Source of the DNA: Megaleporinus macrocephalus
Lineage: Eukaryota; Chordata; Actinopteri; Characiformes; Anostomidae
DNA: 64,000 nt
Direction: 5' to 3'
Assembly (NCBI GenBank): GCA_021613375.1
Contig: CM038726.1
Span: forward strand, 4,683,062-4,747,061
The notes below the pieces were generated by a model. The model ran no database searches and had not been told where the DNA came from. It saw nothing but the letters and a program-made list of their open reading frames with translations. Below are positions 1 through 10,249 of this stretch, piece after piece; positions within the stretch are counted from its first letter, which is position 1, and each line of letters opens with the position of its first letter. A program made the position numbers and the translations under genes.

Positions 1-331
1 GTGCATTCTACCTATGATCTCAGCTTTTTTGGAATTGGCTTTGTATATATCATATAACTATCTATTATTTTATGTGGACTCTCATAAGAGGCTTGTGTGG
101 CGAGCATGGTCATGCATGTCTACTAGATCATTAGCATGGTCACTGCTTTCAAAGCTCTGGGCTTATTTTTTCTTTTTACTACAATTTGGTGACCCCAGTA
201 TTGGAGTACTCATCCAGATCTGTTCAACTGGCTTGTTGCCCTTGTCTTGTCAACTTCTATTAATTAAACTACTAAAGAAGTATACTGATGTCCATGTGTC
301 TTATGGCTGCCTTTGTGTGGTTGTGGTGCAG

Positions 332-470
332 GGATCTCTCAGCCCTGGAGAACATGATCTCTCAGCACCAGAACCTGAAGAGTAAGATGGAGAACAAGAG
401 CAAGAGCTTCCTGCAGTGTGTGGATATGGGGAAGATGCTGCTCGCTGCACACAACCCTGCAGCTGAGGAG
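332..470 (+). CDS. sptbn4: sptbn4 exon: spectrin-repeat segment near the end of the rod
   Basis: Internal exon of beta-IV spectrin, the membrane-skeleton protein of axon initial segments and nodes of Ranvier. It reads (R)DLSALENMISQHQNLKSKM and continues to DMGKMLLAAHNPAAEE, a helical spectrin-repeat sequence typical of vertebrate beta spectrins. The acceptor AG is at 330-331 and the donor GT at 471-472. The first base completes a split codon and the exon ends in phase 0, which fits the next exon. The assignment to beta-IV rather than other beta spectrins comes from the downstream exons, not from this one. Upstream exons (actin-binding calponin-homology domains and most repeats) lie before the window. 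Confidence 0.9.
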
Positions 471-679
471 GTACACGCACACATACAGAAGGCTCAATCA
501 ATCACCCACAAACACAAATATACACTCACCGGCCACTTCATTAGGTACACCTGCACAATTAGCCAATCACATGTCAGCAACTCAATGCGTTTAGGTTTGT
601 AAACATGATCAAGACGTTGGTGCTAGAATCCGCTGATCTACTCGCATTTTCACACACAATCATCTCTATGGTTCACTGA

Positions 680-1150
680 GCATTATCCATAGAGGAGAAA
701 GTTTCAAGTGAGCCTCAGTCCTCTGGGCAATAATCCCTTGTTGATGGCAGAGGTCAGAGGAGAATGGCTAGACTTGTTCATGCTAATAGAAAGGCATCAG
801 TAAAGTAACAACCTGTGAACACCAAGGTTTGTAGACCTCTGAACATCTCTGAACCACACGTTGGACCCTAGAAGACCACTCTGGGTCAAATAAGAACAGG
901 CAACTAGTGTGAAAATTCACAAAGAATCAACAGAACTGGACAACGGAACCTTGGAAAAATGCTGCCTGGTCTGATGAGTCTTGTTTTCTGCTGCAGCACT
1001 TAGATGGTAGAGTCAGAATCTGGTGTATTAACGGTTCAGGCTGGTGGTGATGGTGGAATGGTGTAGGAGATATTTTCTTGGCATACACTGACCCCTTAAT
1101 ACCAACTGAGCATCGATAAACGCCACAGCTGACCATGTCGATCTCTTTAT
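680..1150 (+). mobile_element. Tc1/mariner transposase remnant
   Basis: Scattered frames resemble Tc1 transposase. QNWTTEPWKNAAWSDESCF corresponds to the WSDES block near the catalytic Asp, then DGRVRIWC and a Trp/Gly run. It has many stops and frameshifts. It lies in the sptbn4 intron after exon 332-470. No terminal repeats were found. Confidence 0.6.
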
Positions 1151-1175
1151 GTACACATTTAACCCCAGTGGTGGG

Positions 1176-1306
1176 CATCCCTATCCACAGTACCCGTTGG
1201 TGTTTTGCTCAAGGGCGCTTTAGTTATGTCCTGTTGGTCCAGCGGCTCGAACTGGCGACCTTCTGGTAACAAGACCGGTTCCCTAACCTCCGACCCACAA
1301 CCGCCC
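1176..1306 (-). mobile_element. tRNA-derived SINE fragment
   Basis: Read on the - strand it gives GGGGCGGTTGTGGGTCGGAG and later GGTCGCCAGTTCGAGCC. The latter is a good RNA polymerase III B box, at normal spacing from an A-box-like GGTTAGGGAA region. It is typical of tRNA-derived SINEs in fish. Family not determined. Confidence 0.55.
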
Positions 1307-1439
1307 CATTTTTGACCATGACAATAAGTATACTGTACCAAATGGTATCCACAGTCACCAGATGGGATATATAGGATATATATGCATGTGCAGGAAAAGT
1401 TCAACGTTTTGGACACATCTGTTTCTCTGCATGTTAGCC

Positions 1440-1545
1440 CCCTGCCAGACCACCAGGGAGCAGGTTATGAGTGGTGGATCATTCTCAGTACTTTGATGAC
1501 ATGGTGATGGTGTGTTGGTGTGTAGAGAAGAAGTATATAAAGGGA
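1440..1545. mobile_element. Fragment of the long-TIR element also seen at 25.28 kb
   Basis: CAGGTTATGAGTGGTGGATC followed by ATTCTCAGTACTTTGATGAC resembles the terminal repeat at 25300-25345 (GGTGGGTCATTCTCAGCACT). Only one end is present and it is degraded. Confidence 0.4.
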
Positions 1546-1880
1546 CAGATGAACTACAGTCTGTAATTGTATAACTATGAAGTCCTACTAGATGGTATGT
1601 GGAACTGATGCAATGAACACTGAGTATAGTTTACCCAATAAAGTGGCCGGTCTGTGTGTATTTATTGGAGATGTAACTGAATATTTATTGACTGAAAAAG
1701 ATGCAAAACATTAAAGCTCTATTAACAATCAATAACCTTAAAGGGCTATTCCTACCAATAAGCAGTCACTTAGGCCCCCTCCAAGGCACCAGGGGGCCCC
1801 AATGTGCATGAAGTAGTCTGTACACATATTTTGTTCCTAATTTAAAATGAAGTTATTCCCTTAATTTGCACAACATTACA

Positions 1881-2480
1881 GGTGTGTCTCAAACCCTAGT
1901 GAGTGCCTAGGTAGGCTGTTTAGGTAGCAGCTGTGTAAGTAGCAGTGTTCTCTCCTCATCTCTCCTCATAAAACAGATTACTGAGACACTCTAGTTAGAG
2001 AGAGACTGCGTCACGGCTTGTTCCCACACATTGCAGCACGCCACCGGTGGTTTAGCTGGTTGCTAAGCTACCGGCCAGCATCCAAAACAATAGCCCGAGG
2101 CTTAAAAAATCCGCTAGCATAAATGCTAATGTCTGGAGTATAAAGTGTAAATGGTGAAGGACTCGTTACAGAGTTGATAATAAAATACTGTTTTGTGTGA
2201 TTATATGACCAGAAACACATTAAAACTCCAGAAAGAATCAAAATAACTCACATTTTAAAACCACTTCACTGCTCCTAGATTAGCCTGTGTTGCATCATGG
2301 GATTGTCTTAGCGGCTGAGGAAGAGTTCGATGCTTCCTTAAAATCAGGTCTAAATAACGTTCCTCAGTAGACAGCATGTTTAAGGTATGTAAGTATTGGG
2401 ACAGTCTGCATGTCGGGAGTTCATACTATGATGTAAAATGCTGCCTATGTAGGAGCTCAGTAGGATTTGAGACCCACCCT
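1881..2480. mobile_element. Non-autonomous TIR DNA element, member 1
   Basis: Left end GGTGTGTCTCAAACCCTAGT (1881) pairs with the reverse complement of the right end (AGGGTGGGTCTCAAATCCTA, ending 2480). The similarity continues inward for about 35 bases. About 600 bp with no ORF. Interior words such as TTGCTAAGCTACCGGCCAGC recur in inverted orientation in member 2 at 4975-5470. Confidence 0.55.
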
Positions 2481-2701
2481 ATATATCAGGATTGAATGTT
2501 GGGGCGGGGGGTATGTTTTCGTATACCAAATATTGAGAAACCTCTTTTTGTTTTAGTTTATACTGTTTAGCTTTACATTATTATTTGAAATCAGTAGTTA
2601 ATTCTGGCCTACCTACCAAATGGTTCATGTATTTTTAGATTCTGTTTTTCTGATAAGTACAATATGCTCTGTCCGGGCCGTTCTTCTCCTCGTTCATTTA
2701 G

Positions 2702-2786
2702 GTCAAGGAAAAGTTGGAATACGTGATGGCGAAGCAGAAAGATCTGAATGATAAGTGGGAGCTGCACTGGGACAGACTCCAGCGCA
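2702..2786 (+). CDS. sptbn4: sptbn4 exon: spectrin-repeat helix
   Basis: Short 85-bp exon that begins in phase 0 directly after the AG at 2700-2701 and reads VKEKLEYVMAKQKDLN and then DKWELHWDRLQR. The KEKLxxVxxKQKxLxxKWExHW pattern is the usual linker and helix-A sequence of a late beta-spectrin repeat. It ends in phase 1 (single base A at 2786, then GTAAGA). The next exon supplies TG, which keeps the frame open. Just 37 bp downstream begins a hAT-like transposon (2823-4530), so the intron is largely transposon. Confidence 0.88.
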
Positions 2787-2822
2787 GTAAGAGAATCCTT
2801 TTGCATTTAAATAGCATTGAGT

Positions 2823-4530
2823 TAGAGCTGGGCGGTATAGCTTTAAAAAAATCCCAGATTTTAGATTTTAATAGATCGTTTTGCTGTTTGAAGGCAGACG
2901 CTTTGCAGAACCCAGGTGTCGTTAACAAAATGTAGGGCTGCATCGTTCAGCTGGACCACAGGTCAGTGGTGGCGGCATCCATACGACATGTCCTCCTCCT
3001 CCAGCTCTCTAGTGATTCTTTGCCGTGTGGTGTTATTCATGCTATTTTCCATGACAACACTGGGGCGGCCATTTGTTTACTTTGTGTTAGAACTTCTGGT
3101 GCGAGCGCGGATATGTTGATACTAATTACAAGCAAAACGACAACAAAAATATAAAATGACTAGAATAACATGTTCAGTTAAAGGGAGTCAGTAATTGGAA
3201 GTAGAATAAAACTTGGCTTGAACAACAGTGGTACGAACACAGTACATCAGAGTGTTGGGGGGCCGCCTTCCAAAGAAGAGGACCTGCGTCTATGACTGAA
3301 GCTCTAAATTTAAAACCTCCACCCAAACCTCCGTATGTCTGCTCTTACCATTCTGTGGAGGAGAACCAGCTCCAGAGCTTCCTTATCCAGAGAAATGTCT
3401 CGCTTATGAAGCTCCAAGGAAGCAGACGTGTCGGGTGCTGGTGAGTGTATCAGTTCAGTAACTGTTCTCTGATCCGTGTCCACCGCGCTAGGCTATCTGG
3501 ACTGTAACTAACACCCACGCAGAGCGGCTCGGGCAGCTGCTGGACTTGGGTTTAACCGGCTTTCAGAAATATAAACTCACCGTCTGTGTGTAGGAGGACA
3601 CCGCCCACCTTCCCACTGTGCAGGTACTGATACGCCTTCAGTACTTTTATAGTTTTTCATTACTGAAACCGTCTACACCTTCAGAGAGTACAGAGTAATT
3701 AAACATGTCTCCATAAGTAACCTCAGACCACCTTCTCATATCACCCACCCACTGTGTTATTAACCTCAGACCACCTTCTTATATCACCCACCCACTGTGT
3801 TATTAACCTCAGACCACCTTCTCATATCACCCACCCACTGTGTTATTAATCTCAGACCACCTTCTCATATCACCCACCCACTGTGTCATTAACCTCGGAC
3901 CACCTTCTCATATCACCCACCCACTATGTTATTAACCTCAGACCACCTTCTCATATCACCCACCCACTTATTAACTTATTAACCCAGTTATTAACCTCGG
4001 AGGAGACAGTGTTGTCCCATTAGAACTTCTTACTGTCTCTCTGGTCTCCTCCCATGTAACTGTACTCATTTTGTTTACCTGAGCTGAAGTTCTAACACAA
4101 AGGTGGAAGAAACACACGCTTGAAAGTGGGTGTGGCCAAATACGGTGAATACAGTTGTGACAATTTAGAAAGATATTAGCGGCTTGGTAGCACGTACTTC
4201 TGGTCTACAACCTCTCCATCGTATTTTTCCACCTGTCTGACTTCTCCACATATGGGCTCCATGTCTTTTGCAATAAACATCGCTACAGCATCTGAGACTG
4301 CCTTCCAACGTGCCCCAATCTTATCATAAGAGTCAGGGACGCTCGCTAGCTTTATTTTGGGTGGTGTGCTAGAAGAGCAGCTGTTCTCAATCCGCTGGGA
4401 CCGTTTTCAAACACACCTTACAGCGGTGGTGGAAGTTAAAACTGAGAGAAAACTGATTTTCATAAAAAACACATCGTCCTTCACTGTAAATTCGAATTAA
4501 TCGATGAAATCGATTTATCGCCCAGCTCTA
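2823..4530. mobile_element. hAT-like DNA transposon (non-autonomous)
   Basis: TAGAGCTGGGCGGTA at the left end matches the reverse complement of the right end (TAGAGCTGGGCGATA) at 14 of 15 bases. Flanks CATTGAGT (2815-2822) and CGTTGACT (4531-4538) look like a decayed 8-bp target duplication, the size made by hAT transposases. A second inverted pair, CTTTGTGTTAGAACTTC (about 3079) and its complement (about 4091), lies inside. No transposase ORF. It contains the 43-bp minisatellite at 3717. Confidence 0.6.
3717..3975. repeat. 43-bp minisatellite, about six units
   Basis: Direct repeats of a 43-bp unit beginning TAACCTCAGACCACCTTCTC and ending CCACTGTGTTAT, with one to three changes per unit. 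The last unit is degraded. It lies inside the hAT-like element. Confidence 0.85.
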
Positions 4531-4643
4531 CGTTGACTAAATAACCATGTGTATCACATAGTTGCCTAGATTTTGGATCCTGTTCACTAAATCTTGCAAC
4601 TCTGACTGGACAAGAAAATATCTGCTTGCTCTTTTGTCCACAG

Positions 4644-4825
4644 TGCAACAGAAGTTACAGTCTGTCCAGTCCAGCACACCTGAGCCGGTGTGGCTTACGT
4701 CTAAGGAGCCGATCAGCAGTAGACGTGAGGCGGAAGGTGATGAAGTGGAGCAGCTGATTCGCCGGCACGAAGCGTTCAGGAAGGCAGCGGCTACGTGGAA
4801 GGAACACTTCAGCTCCTTACGACAG
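4644..4825 (+). CDS. sptbn4: sptbn4 exon: last spectrin repeat, end of rod
   Basis: 182-bp exon between a CCACAG acceptor and a CAG/GTCAGC donor. It finishes the split codon A|TG and ends in phase 0. The second half, EVEQLIRRHEAFRKAAA then TWKEHFSSLRQ, is strongly conserved in vertebrate beta-IV spectrin as I recall it. The first half (QKLQSVQSSTPEPVWL) is unlike the usual helix sequence with a LEVHQFA-type motif, although the length matches. The divergence could be real in this lineage or reflect a fish paralogue. The frame is fixed by both neighbours. Confidence 0.88.
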
Positions 4826-4974
4826 GTCAGCAAGCTCTGCTCTATTCGGGTCCATCCAAGATCTTATTCTCAGCCATCCTAAACAAAAATTCTCGTCCTG
4901 GCGTCTTTGTTTCTTCATGCTTTAAACTCTTGCTTTAGGTCTCAACACTGGTTAAGACAACCAGAGGAACCTAT

Positions 4975-5470
4975 GGGTCTGTCCTCAAGACCTAGTGAGG
5001 GTCTACATAGACAGCATTTGAGGCTAGTATGCGGCTCCCAACATGTAGGCTGCCCCAATTCTAATTGTAAGCCTAATTGTAAGGAAGCATCGAACGGTTC
5101 CTCGGCCTCTAAGGCGAACTCATGATGCAATAAAAGGAAAACTTTTTCCAACATGGTGGACAAAGGCGAAGCTACGAGCTGAGAAATTCCAATTTCAAAT
5201 GGAAATTATTCCAGTTCTCTCTGGTATTTTAAATTGTTTCTTGTTATACGACCACACAACATTCCATTTTATTAGTATTAGTAATACTAGTATTAGTATA
5301 GAATTAGTAGTTATGCTAGCAGATTTCCAAGCCTCAAGCTATTGTTTTGGATAGCCGGCTGGTGGCTTAGTAGATAAACAAAGCTAAAACATCGGTCGCA
5401 TGCAGTGGGCGGGAACAAGCAGTGACGCGGTTGCTCTCTGACTAGAGCGTCTAGGTTTTAAGACAGACCC
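4975..5470. mobile_element. Non-autonomous TIR DNA element, member 2
   Basis: Left end GGGTCTGTCCTCAAGACCTA (4975) pairs with the reverse complement of the right end (GGGTCTGTCTTAAAACCTAG, ending 5470). It shares TIR and interior words with 1881-2480 (for example GTAGCTTAGC-like and GGGAACAAGC blocks) and is flanked by TAT. About 496 bp, non-coding. Confidence 0.55.
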
Positions 5471-5474
5471 TATA

Positions 5475-6850
5475 TATGACACAAGGTATGAATTTGCTGG
5501 TTATCATGGTTTATTAACGTCAGTTGACCTTTTTTCTACAGTGGAAAGACGTTCGGTCGCGGGTTTTCATTCACCGGTTACCAGACGAGCTTCTTGTTTG
5601 AATTTTTCACTCTACCCTTCAACATTGCAATGGCAACTTTCGCTGTTGGATGCCAATATTTGACCGAACTGCAAAGGAAAATGTAATGATAAGAGTAAAC
5701 GTTAGCTGGATCCGAGTAACCAAATACAACACTAAATTATGATTCTCAAAATAACAGACCATTAAAAGTGGGTTACAAGGAGAAAAAGCAGAACCGTTGT
5801 CTATTGGCTAGTTAGTTTACTGCCTGCAACTTTGCTGATATGAAATCTGCAAAGAATTAAACATGTCAAAAGCGAGGAAGTCATCTGAAAGGCTATGTTT
5901 TCGTTGGTGCTGGAGTTCCGTGGACTGAGCCCGATAACATACTGCTAGCTCACTGATCAGCTCTTGCTTCTCTGAGTCTGGCAGTAAGAATATTTACACC
6001 TTGTGACGTCAGTCGTCAGAGAGCTCCCTCCCTTTCAGCCAATCAAATGCGAACATGTTTTAATGGTGTCTATAAGACGCAGCCTCTGGAAGGAACAATC
6101 AGAATTATCAGCTTTAAATGTAATGTGAGTTCACTCAAATACTGGTAGGGACAATTCTTCAAACAATTATGTACATACGCCAGCTGTACATCCAAGTATT
6201 GACAGACTGCTCAGTAAGGATGTTCAGATATGTTGTGCTATTCAGATGTTCTTCAGTGAGTGTTATGAAACCATTCCTTGGACCATCACGCAACCACCAA
6301 CAGCCTGTATTACTGATAACCAGACAGGGTGGATCCATGTTTCTACAGCCAAATTCTAGTTCTTTTTCTCAGTACAATGCAAAAAAAGGAACCTGGGTTC
6401 ATCAGGAGATGTGTCTAAAAAGATCTCATTTCCACAATCGTGTTCTTACAATACCTGGATTTAAAGCAAGAACACAGCCAGGAGCTTGCAGTGTGGACCC
6501 TAATTTTAGGGCACTAGAAGAAATCTCTGGGTAATTTGTCATCTGCATGGTTTTTGTTGAAGTTCATTGTGATTACATCACACTTACTAATCCATACTCG
6601 ATACATTTTTGGGTTCGTTTCTAGTTTTCAGAGGCACAAAATGTTGCCGATGAACTAGCGACGCTAGAGGCTGGAATTTTGTCAGTATTTTATTGAACTT
6701 CAACAGCAGAGCCACGATTGCCGACATATGCTCTTAATTGCATTGCGGTTTGTTTAAAAGCGACTCCAAATAACTGCAAGGAACATTTTGTGGACAGGAA
6801 ACTATACACTATATAACACTGCCCTCTTCTTCATGCCATGTTTTGCCCAG
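5475..6850. other. sptbn4 intron sequence, nothing recognised
   Basis: No exon, tRNA or known element could be supported. A 121-codon ORF (6169-6534) has no recognisable domain and lies within the intron. I treat it as chance. Confidence 0.5.
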
Positions 6851-7728
6851 GCGGAGAAACTCAAGGAGGAGCAGACTAAGCTGCCTTCAACCTCGTCTCT
6901 GCTCAACAGGCAGATGTTCCCTCTGTCTTGCCTCGTGCCCAGCTCGTCTTCGTCCTCGTCTTCTTCCTCTCTCTTCCGGAACCCTCTCCAGGACACACTG
7001 CTTGAGGCCAAGCCCAGCCCTCAAGACCTTGTACACACTGTGGTGCACACAGTCACGCACCCCCTCGCCCAGAGGCTCGGATCCGTGCTTAATCCATACA
7101 CACCGGTCATGAATGGTTCCTCCTACCATGGACTAAGCCAACAGGGTGTCCTAGGGCTAGACAGCCCCAGCTACCACGGACTAAACCAACAAGTTGGTGT
7201 TTTGGGGGCGAACAGCTCCAGTTACACTGGACTGAATCAACAGGGTGCTTTAGGAGTGGACAGCTCCAGCTACACCAGGCTAAATCAACAGGGTGTCATG
7301 GGAGCCGACTTCCTCCAGCCCAAAATCAACCACATTCACAAGGCTGTCCCACCTCTACTGGAGGCCCACCGTGGCCATCTCGTTGGCGGCGCGGCAGATG
7401 TCCCTGGGACCCCAGTGGGCATGGACCCTTCCCTAGAGATGATCCACAGCCGGCTGCAGAGGGACCCTCGAGGCAGCCGCTCAGACCCACAGATGGACCA
7501 CCTGCGGCGGGAGAGGGAGTACCGGCTGGGTCGGCAGACGTCTAGCGAGCAAGAGATCCAGGCCAGGCTGAATGAGCTGCCGCTGATCGTGCGGCAGGAG
7601 CGTTACCGCCGGCGGCTGGAGCGTCAGTCGTCCAGCGAGCAGGAGGGCAGTGGAAAACACAGGCTGCAGAGGCAGGACTCCAGCGATCAGGAGTCCGGGA
7701 AAGAAGGGTCAGACAAGAGGCAGTCTGG
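6851..7728 (+). CDS. sptbn4: sptbn4 exon: beta-IV-specific variable region with ERQES-like motifs
   Basis: Large 878-bp exon, phase 0 in (AG at 6849-6850) and phase 2 out (GG then GTGAGA). It starts AEKLKEEQTKLP, matching the post-rod sequence of beta spectrins. Next come a Ser-rich run (about 6940-6980) and four tandem units of 16-17 residues of the type SSSYTGLNQQGALG (about 7112-7309). An Arg/Glu-rich segment follows with three RQxSS(E/D)QE motifs: LGRQTSSEQE, LERQSSSEQE and LQRQDSSDQE. Human beta-IV spectrin is known for ERQES pentapeptide repeats in this place, so these are the teleost counterparts and the main evidence for the sptbn4 call. The region is probably disordered and alternatively spliced, by analogy. 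Confidence 0.88.
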
Positions 7729-7915
7729 GTGAGAGATCATGTATAAGCATGTGAATGAATGAGGATTAGTTCGAAAAGTTGTTAGTACCTTACCTAACAG
7801 GGTTTGCTCCTACAGAAGGCTATGATTGAGTGACTCTGATTGTGTTGTACTGAATTACGTTGTATTAGTACAATTGTGTATTCGAGGTAAGTATATATCT
7901 GTTTTGCCATTGCAG

Positions 7916-7976
7916 GGAGAAACGCTCCACCATGGCTGAGATAGTTGAACAGGTACAGGAGAGAGAAGCATGCCAA
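7916..7976 (+). CDS. sptbn4: sptbn4 small exon in variable region
   Basis: 61-bp exon after a CATTGCAG acceptor, completing GG|G. It reads GEKRSTMAEIVEQVQEREA plus CQ and ends CAA/GTGAGT in phase 0. The MAEIVEQVQEREA stretch matches a short conserved block I know from mammalian beta-IV spectrin (ADIVEQLQEKEA), which lies between the ERQES region and the basic linker. The size and perfect phase fit with both neighbours support it as a real exon. Confidence 0.85.
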
Positions 7977-8484
7977 GTGAGTACTACTGCTTCCTTCACT
8001 ATAGAAATAGCAAGCTGTCTCATGCATGTATAGCTCACTAGAAGATTCCATTTGGGTTATAAAGCTGTCTACCTGGACAGCTGCCTTACACGGGCAGTAA
8101 GGAACAAGGAAACTAAGGATGCAGTGATATGGGAACTGTGGGCTGAAGCTGACACAAGAAGCTGACACATGTTTAGAAGACCCACCTGGATTAACATTAG
8201 AAAGAAATTTAGAGGGAACATATTTGCTCTAACCCACAGAAGAAAATAATAAAGGTTACAGCTTTTTGCTATCAACTAGTCACTTTGTACACTGCAACAC
8301 AACTAAGCTAGATGAACCTGTTGGATTGAAAACTGGTATGGTTACTCACTGGGTACCTGGTCCAAAGAATTATTAATTCAGTTGAAAAAAACAAATAGGT
8401 AAATTAAAAAAAACATTTAAAAAATCAACCCAAGTGGACTTTCTCAACCTCTTTAATCTTGATCTCTTTCAATCTCTCTCTCAG

Positions 8485-8738
8485 GCGAGGGGGGAGGTCT
8501 ATCGGCCACCCAGCAGCCTTTCGGCCCCCATCACCCGCCTTGATCGGCCTCGAGCTCGTGATAGACCCAAGCCCCGGCGGAGGCCACGGCCCAAGGAGCC
8601 CGAAGAGACCCGCCGGTCCAGGTCTGCCCCTGCACAGAGCATCCCGACCACGCCACAGCCTCCAACACACACCGTTCACCACGAGGGTTTCTTGTACCGC
8701 AAGCATGAGGAAGAGGGCAAGGAGAGGAGTCCCAACAG
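8485..8738 (+). CDS. sptbn4: sptbn4 exon: basic/proline-rich linker and start of PH domain
   Basis: 254-bp exon, acceptor CTCTCAG and donor CAACAG/GTACTG, phase 0 in and phase 2 out. It carries DRPRARDRPKPRRRPRP followed by RRSRSAPAQS, nearly identical to mammalian SPTBN4 and the most diagnostic sequence in the window. It ends in THTVHHEGFLYRKHE, the first strand of the pleckstrin-homology domain, then an acidic/basic loop. The following intron is 16.3 kb and contains an antisense zinc-finger gene and several retroelements. The next coding exon (25006) completes the codon AG|C. Confidence 0.93.
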
Positions 8739-8985
8739 GTACTGAGTGGGATCTTTGTATTATTGAGCTTCTCAGGTCCATTCCTGGAGGGCTGCGGTTT
8801 AGCACAGTGTATCCCAAACCTACCTTTGGAGTCCACTTGTCTATTAATTACTGGGATTATTAGAAATGTTGGACTGAGTTGGTCAGATGCGTGGTGTGCA
8901 TGATACTACATCTACAGCTCTGTTATGGAACTAAAATACCACAAGAGCACTGGAGTGACTCTGCACAGCATCACCTCACTGTGTT

Positions 8986-8988
8986 AAA

Positions 8989-9037
<49 letters not shown>
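8986..9037. repeat. TA microsatellite followed by poly(T)
   Basis: About 24 bases of TA dinucleotides followed by about 28 T. Simple sequence in the large sptbn4 intron. Confidence 0.9.
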
Positions 9038-9159
9038 AGGACTGTTTTTACAATACCAGTTAACTTATTTCTAGTCATCTTTTTATGTTTTCCATTATTT
9101 TAAAAGGCACTGACAAATAACTTTAAATAACATGCTTGAAACAAACCAAGTTATCTGAG

Positions 9160-9345
9160 TGAGGGTCAGTATGACTATGGATTAGACACATAGCGGAGTG
9201 AGGGTCAGTATGACTGTGGATTAGACACATAGAGGAGTGAGGGTCAGTATGAATGTGGATTAGAAACAGATAATTTAGGGTCAGTATGACTGTGGATTAG
9301 ATTTAGAGAAGGGTCAGTAGGACTGTGGATTAGACACATGAGGGC
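9160..9345. repeat. Minisatellite of about 39 bp, five degenerate units
   Basis: Repeats of a unit containing GAGGGTCAGTATGACTGTGG followed by ATTAGACACATAG, with truncated units near 9265-9340. Confidence 0.75.
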
Positions 9346-10004
9346 CAGGGAATTTTCATCGTTCTTGTTGGTTGAGATGCTTTGATGTGAGGATTTTGAG
9401 GATTTGTTTACTGTGGTGAACAGAAGCATCATATCACAAATATAACACGCTTACACGTATTTTTCATTGGACAGCGACGATAACAGGTTTATTAATTCTA
9501 AAATTAGCAGTGCGACCTTATCCTACTTGTTTACGTTGGAGTGGAAGAGTGTAACTGTGAAGAACACTGCCATCTAAAGGTCACAGGTTTAATGCAACAT
9601 AACATAACTGTTAATAAAACCGTTATTACTACACATTCCATTGTTGTACTTATTAAAAAACAACATTAGACTGAGCAATAGAAACCAATCTGTAGCTCTT
9701 CATAGACTTTCTGTCTTTGCACCTCAACCTGTGTTTTGCCGACCCACACCCAAAGCTGCAATCTGCTAGTGAGGAAGAGTGATACAAAGAGTGAGTATGC
9801 GAGTGCAAGAGGACCTCATCTGTAAATATGGGCAGAATGTTGGCTTTTGTCATCATCTGCTGCAAATCTGCTGGGGTGGCTCTGAACCGGTTGGTGGGCC
9901 TTCATTAACGGCAATAACTAAATGGACCCAAAAGTCCTTCACAATTCCATTCTTCCCATCAGTATTAAATAAACAAGCAACTAGAGCCCAGTGTGAGGCA
10001 CCGG

Positions 10005-10249
<245 letters not shown>

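Noticed and set aside
14..385. 123-codon ORF at the window start
   Set aside because: It overlaps an sptbn4 splice acceptor and exon in another frame and has no recognisable domain.
6169..6534. 121-codon ORF in the intron before the ERQES exon
   Set aside because: No domain or splice-phase fit; chance or remnant of an unknown element.
7794..8275. - strand ORFs of 124 and 68 codons
   Set aside because: They overlap the small sptbn4 exon and intron, with no domain and no splice context.
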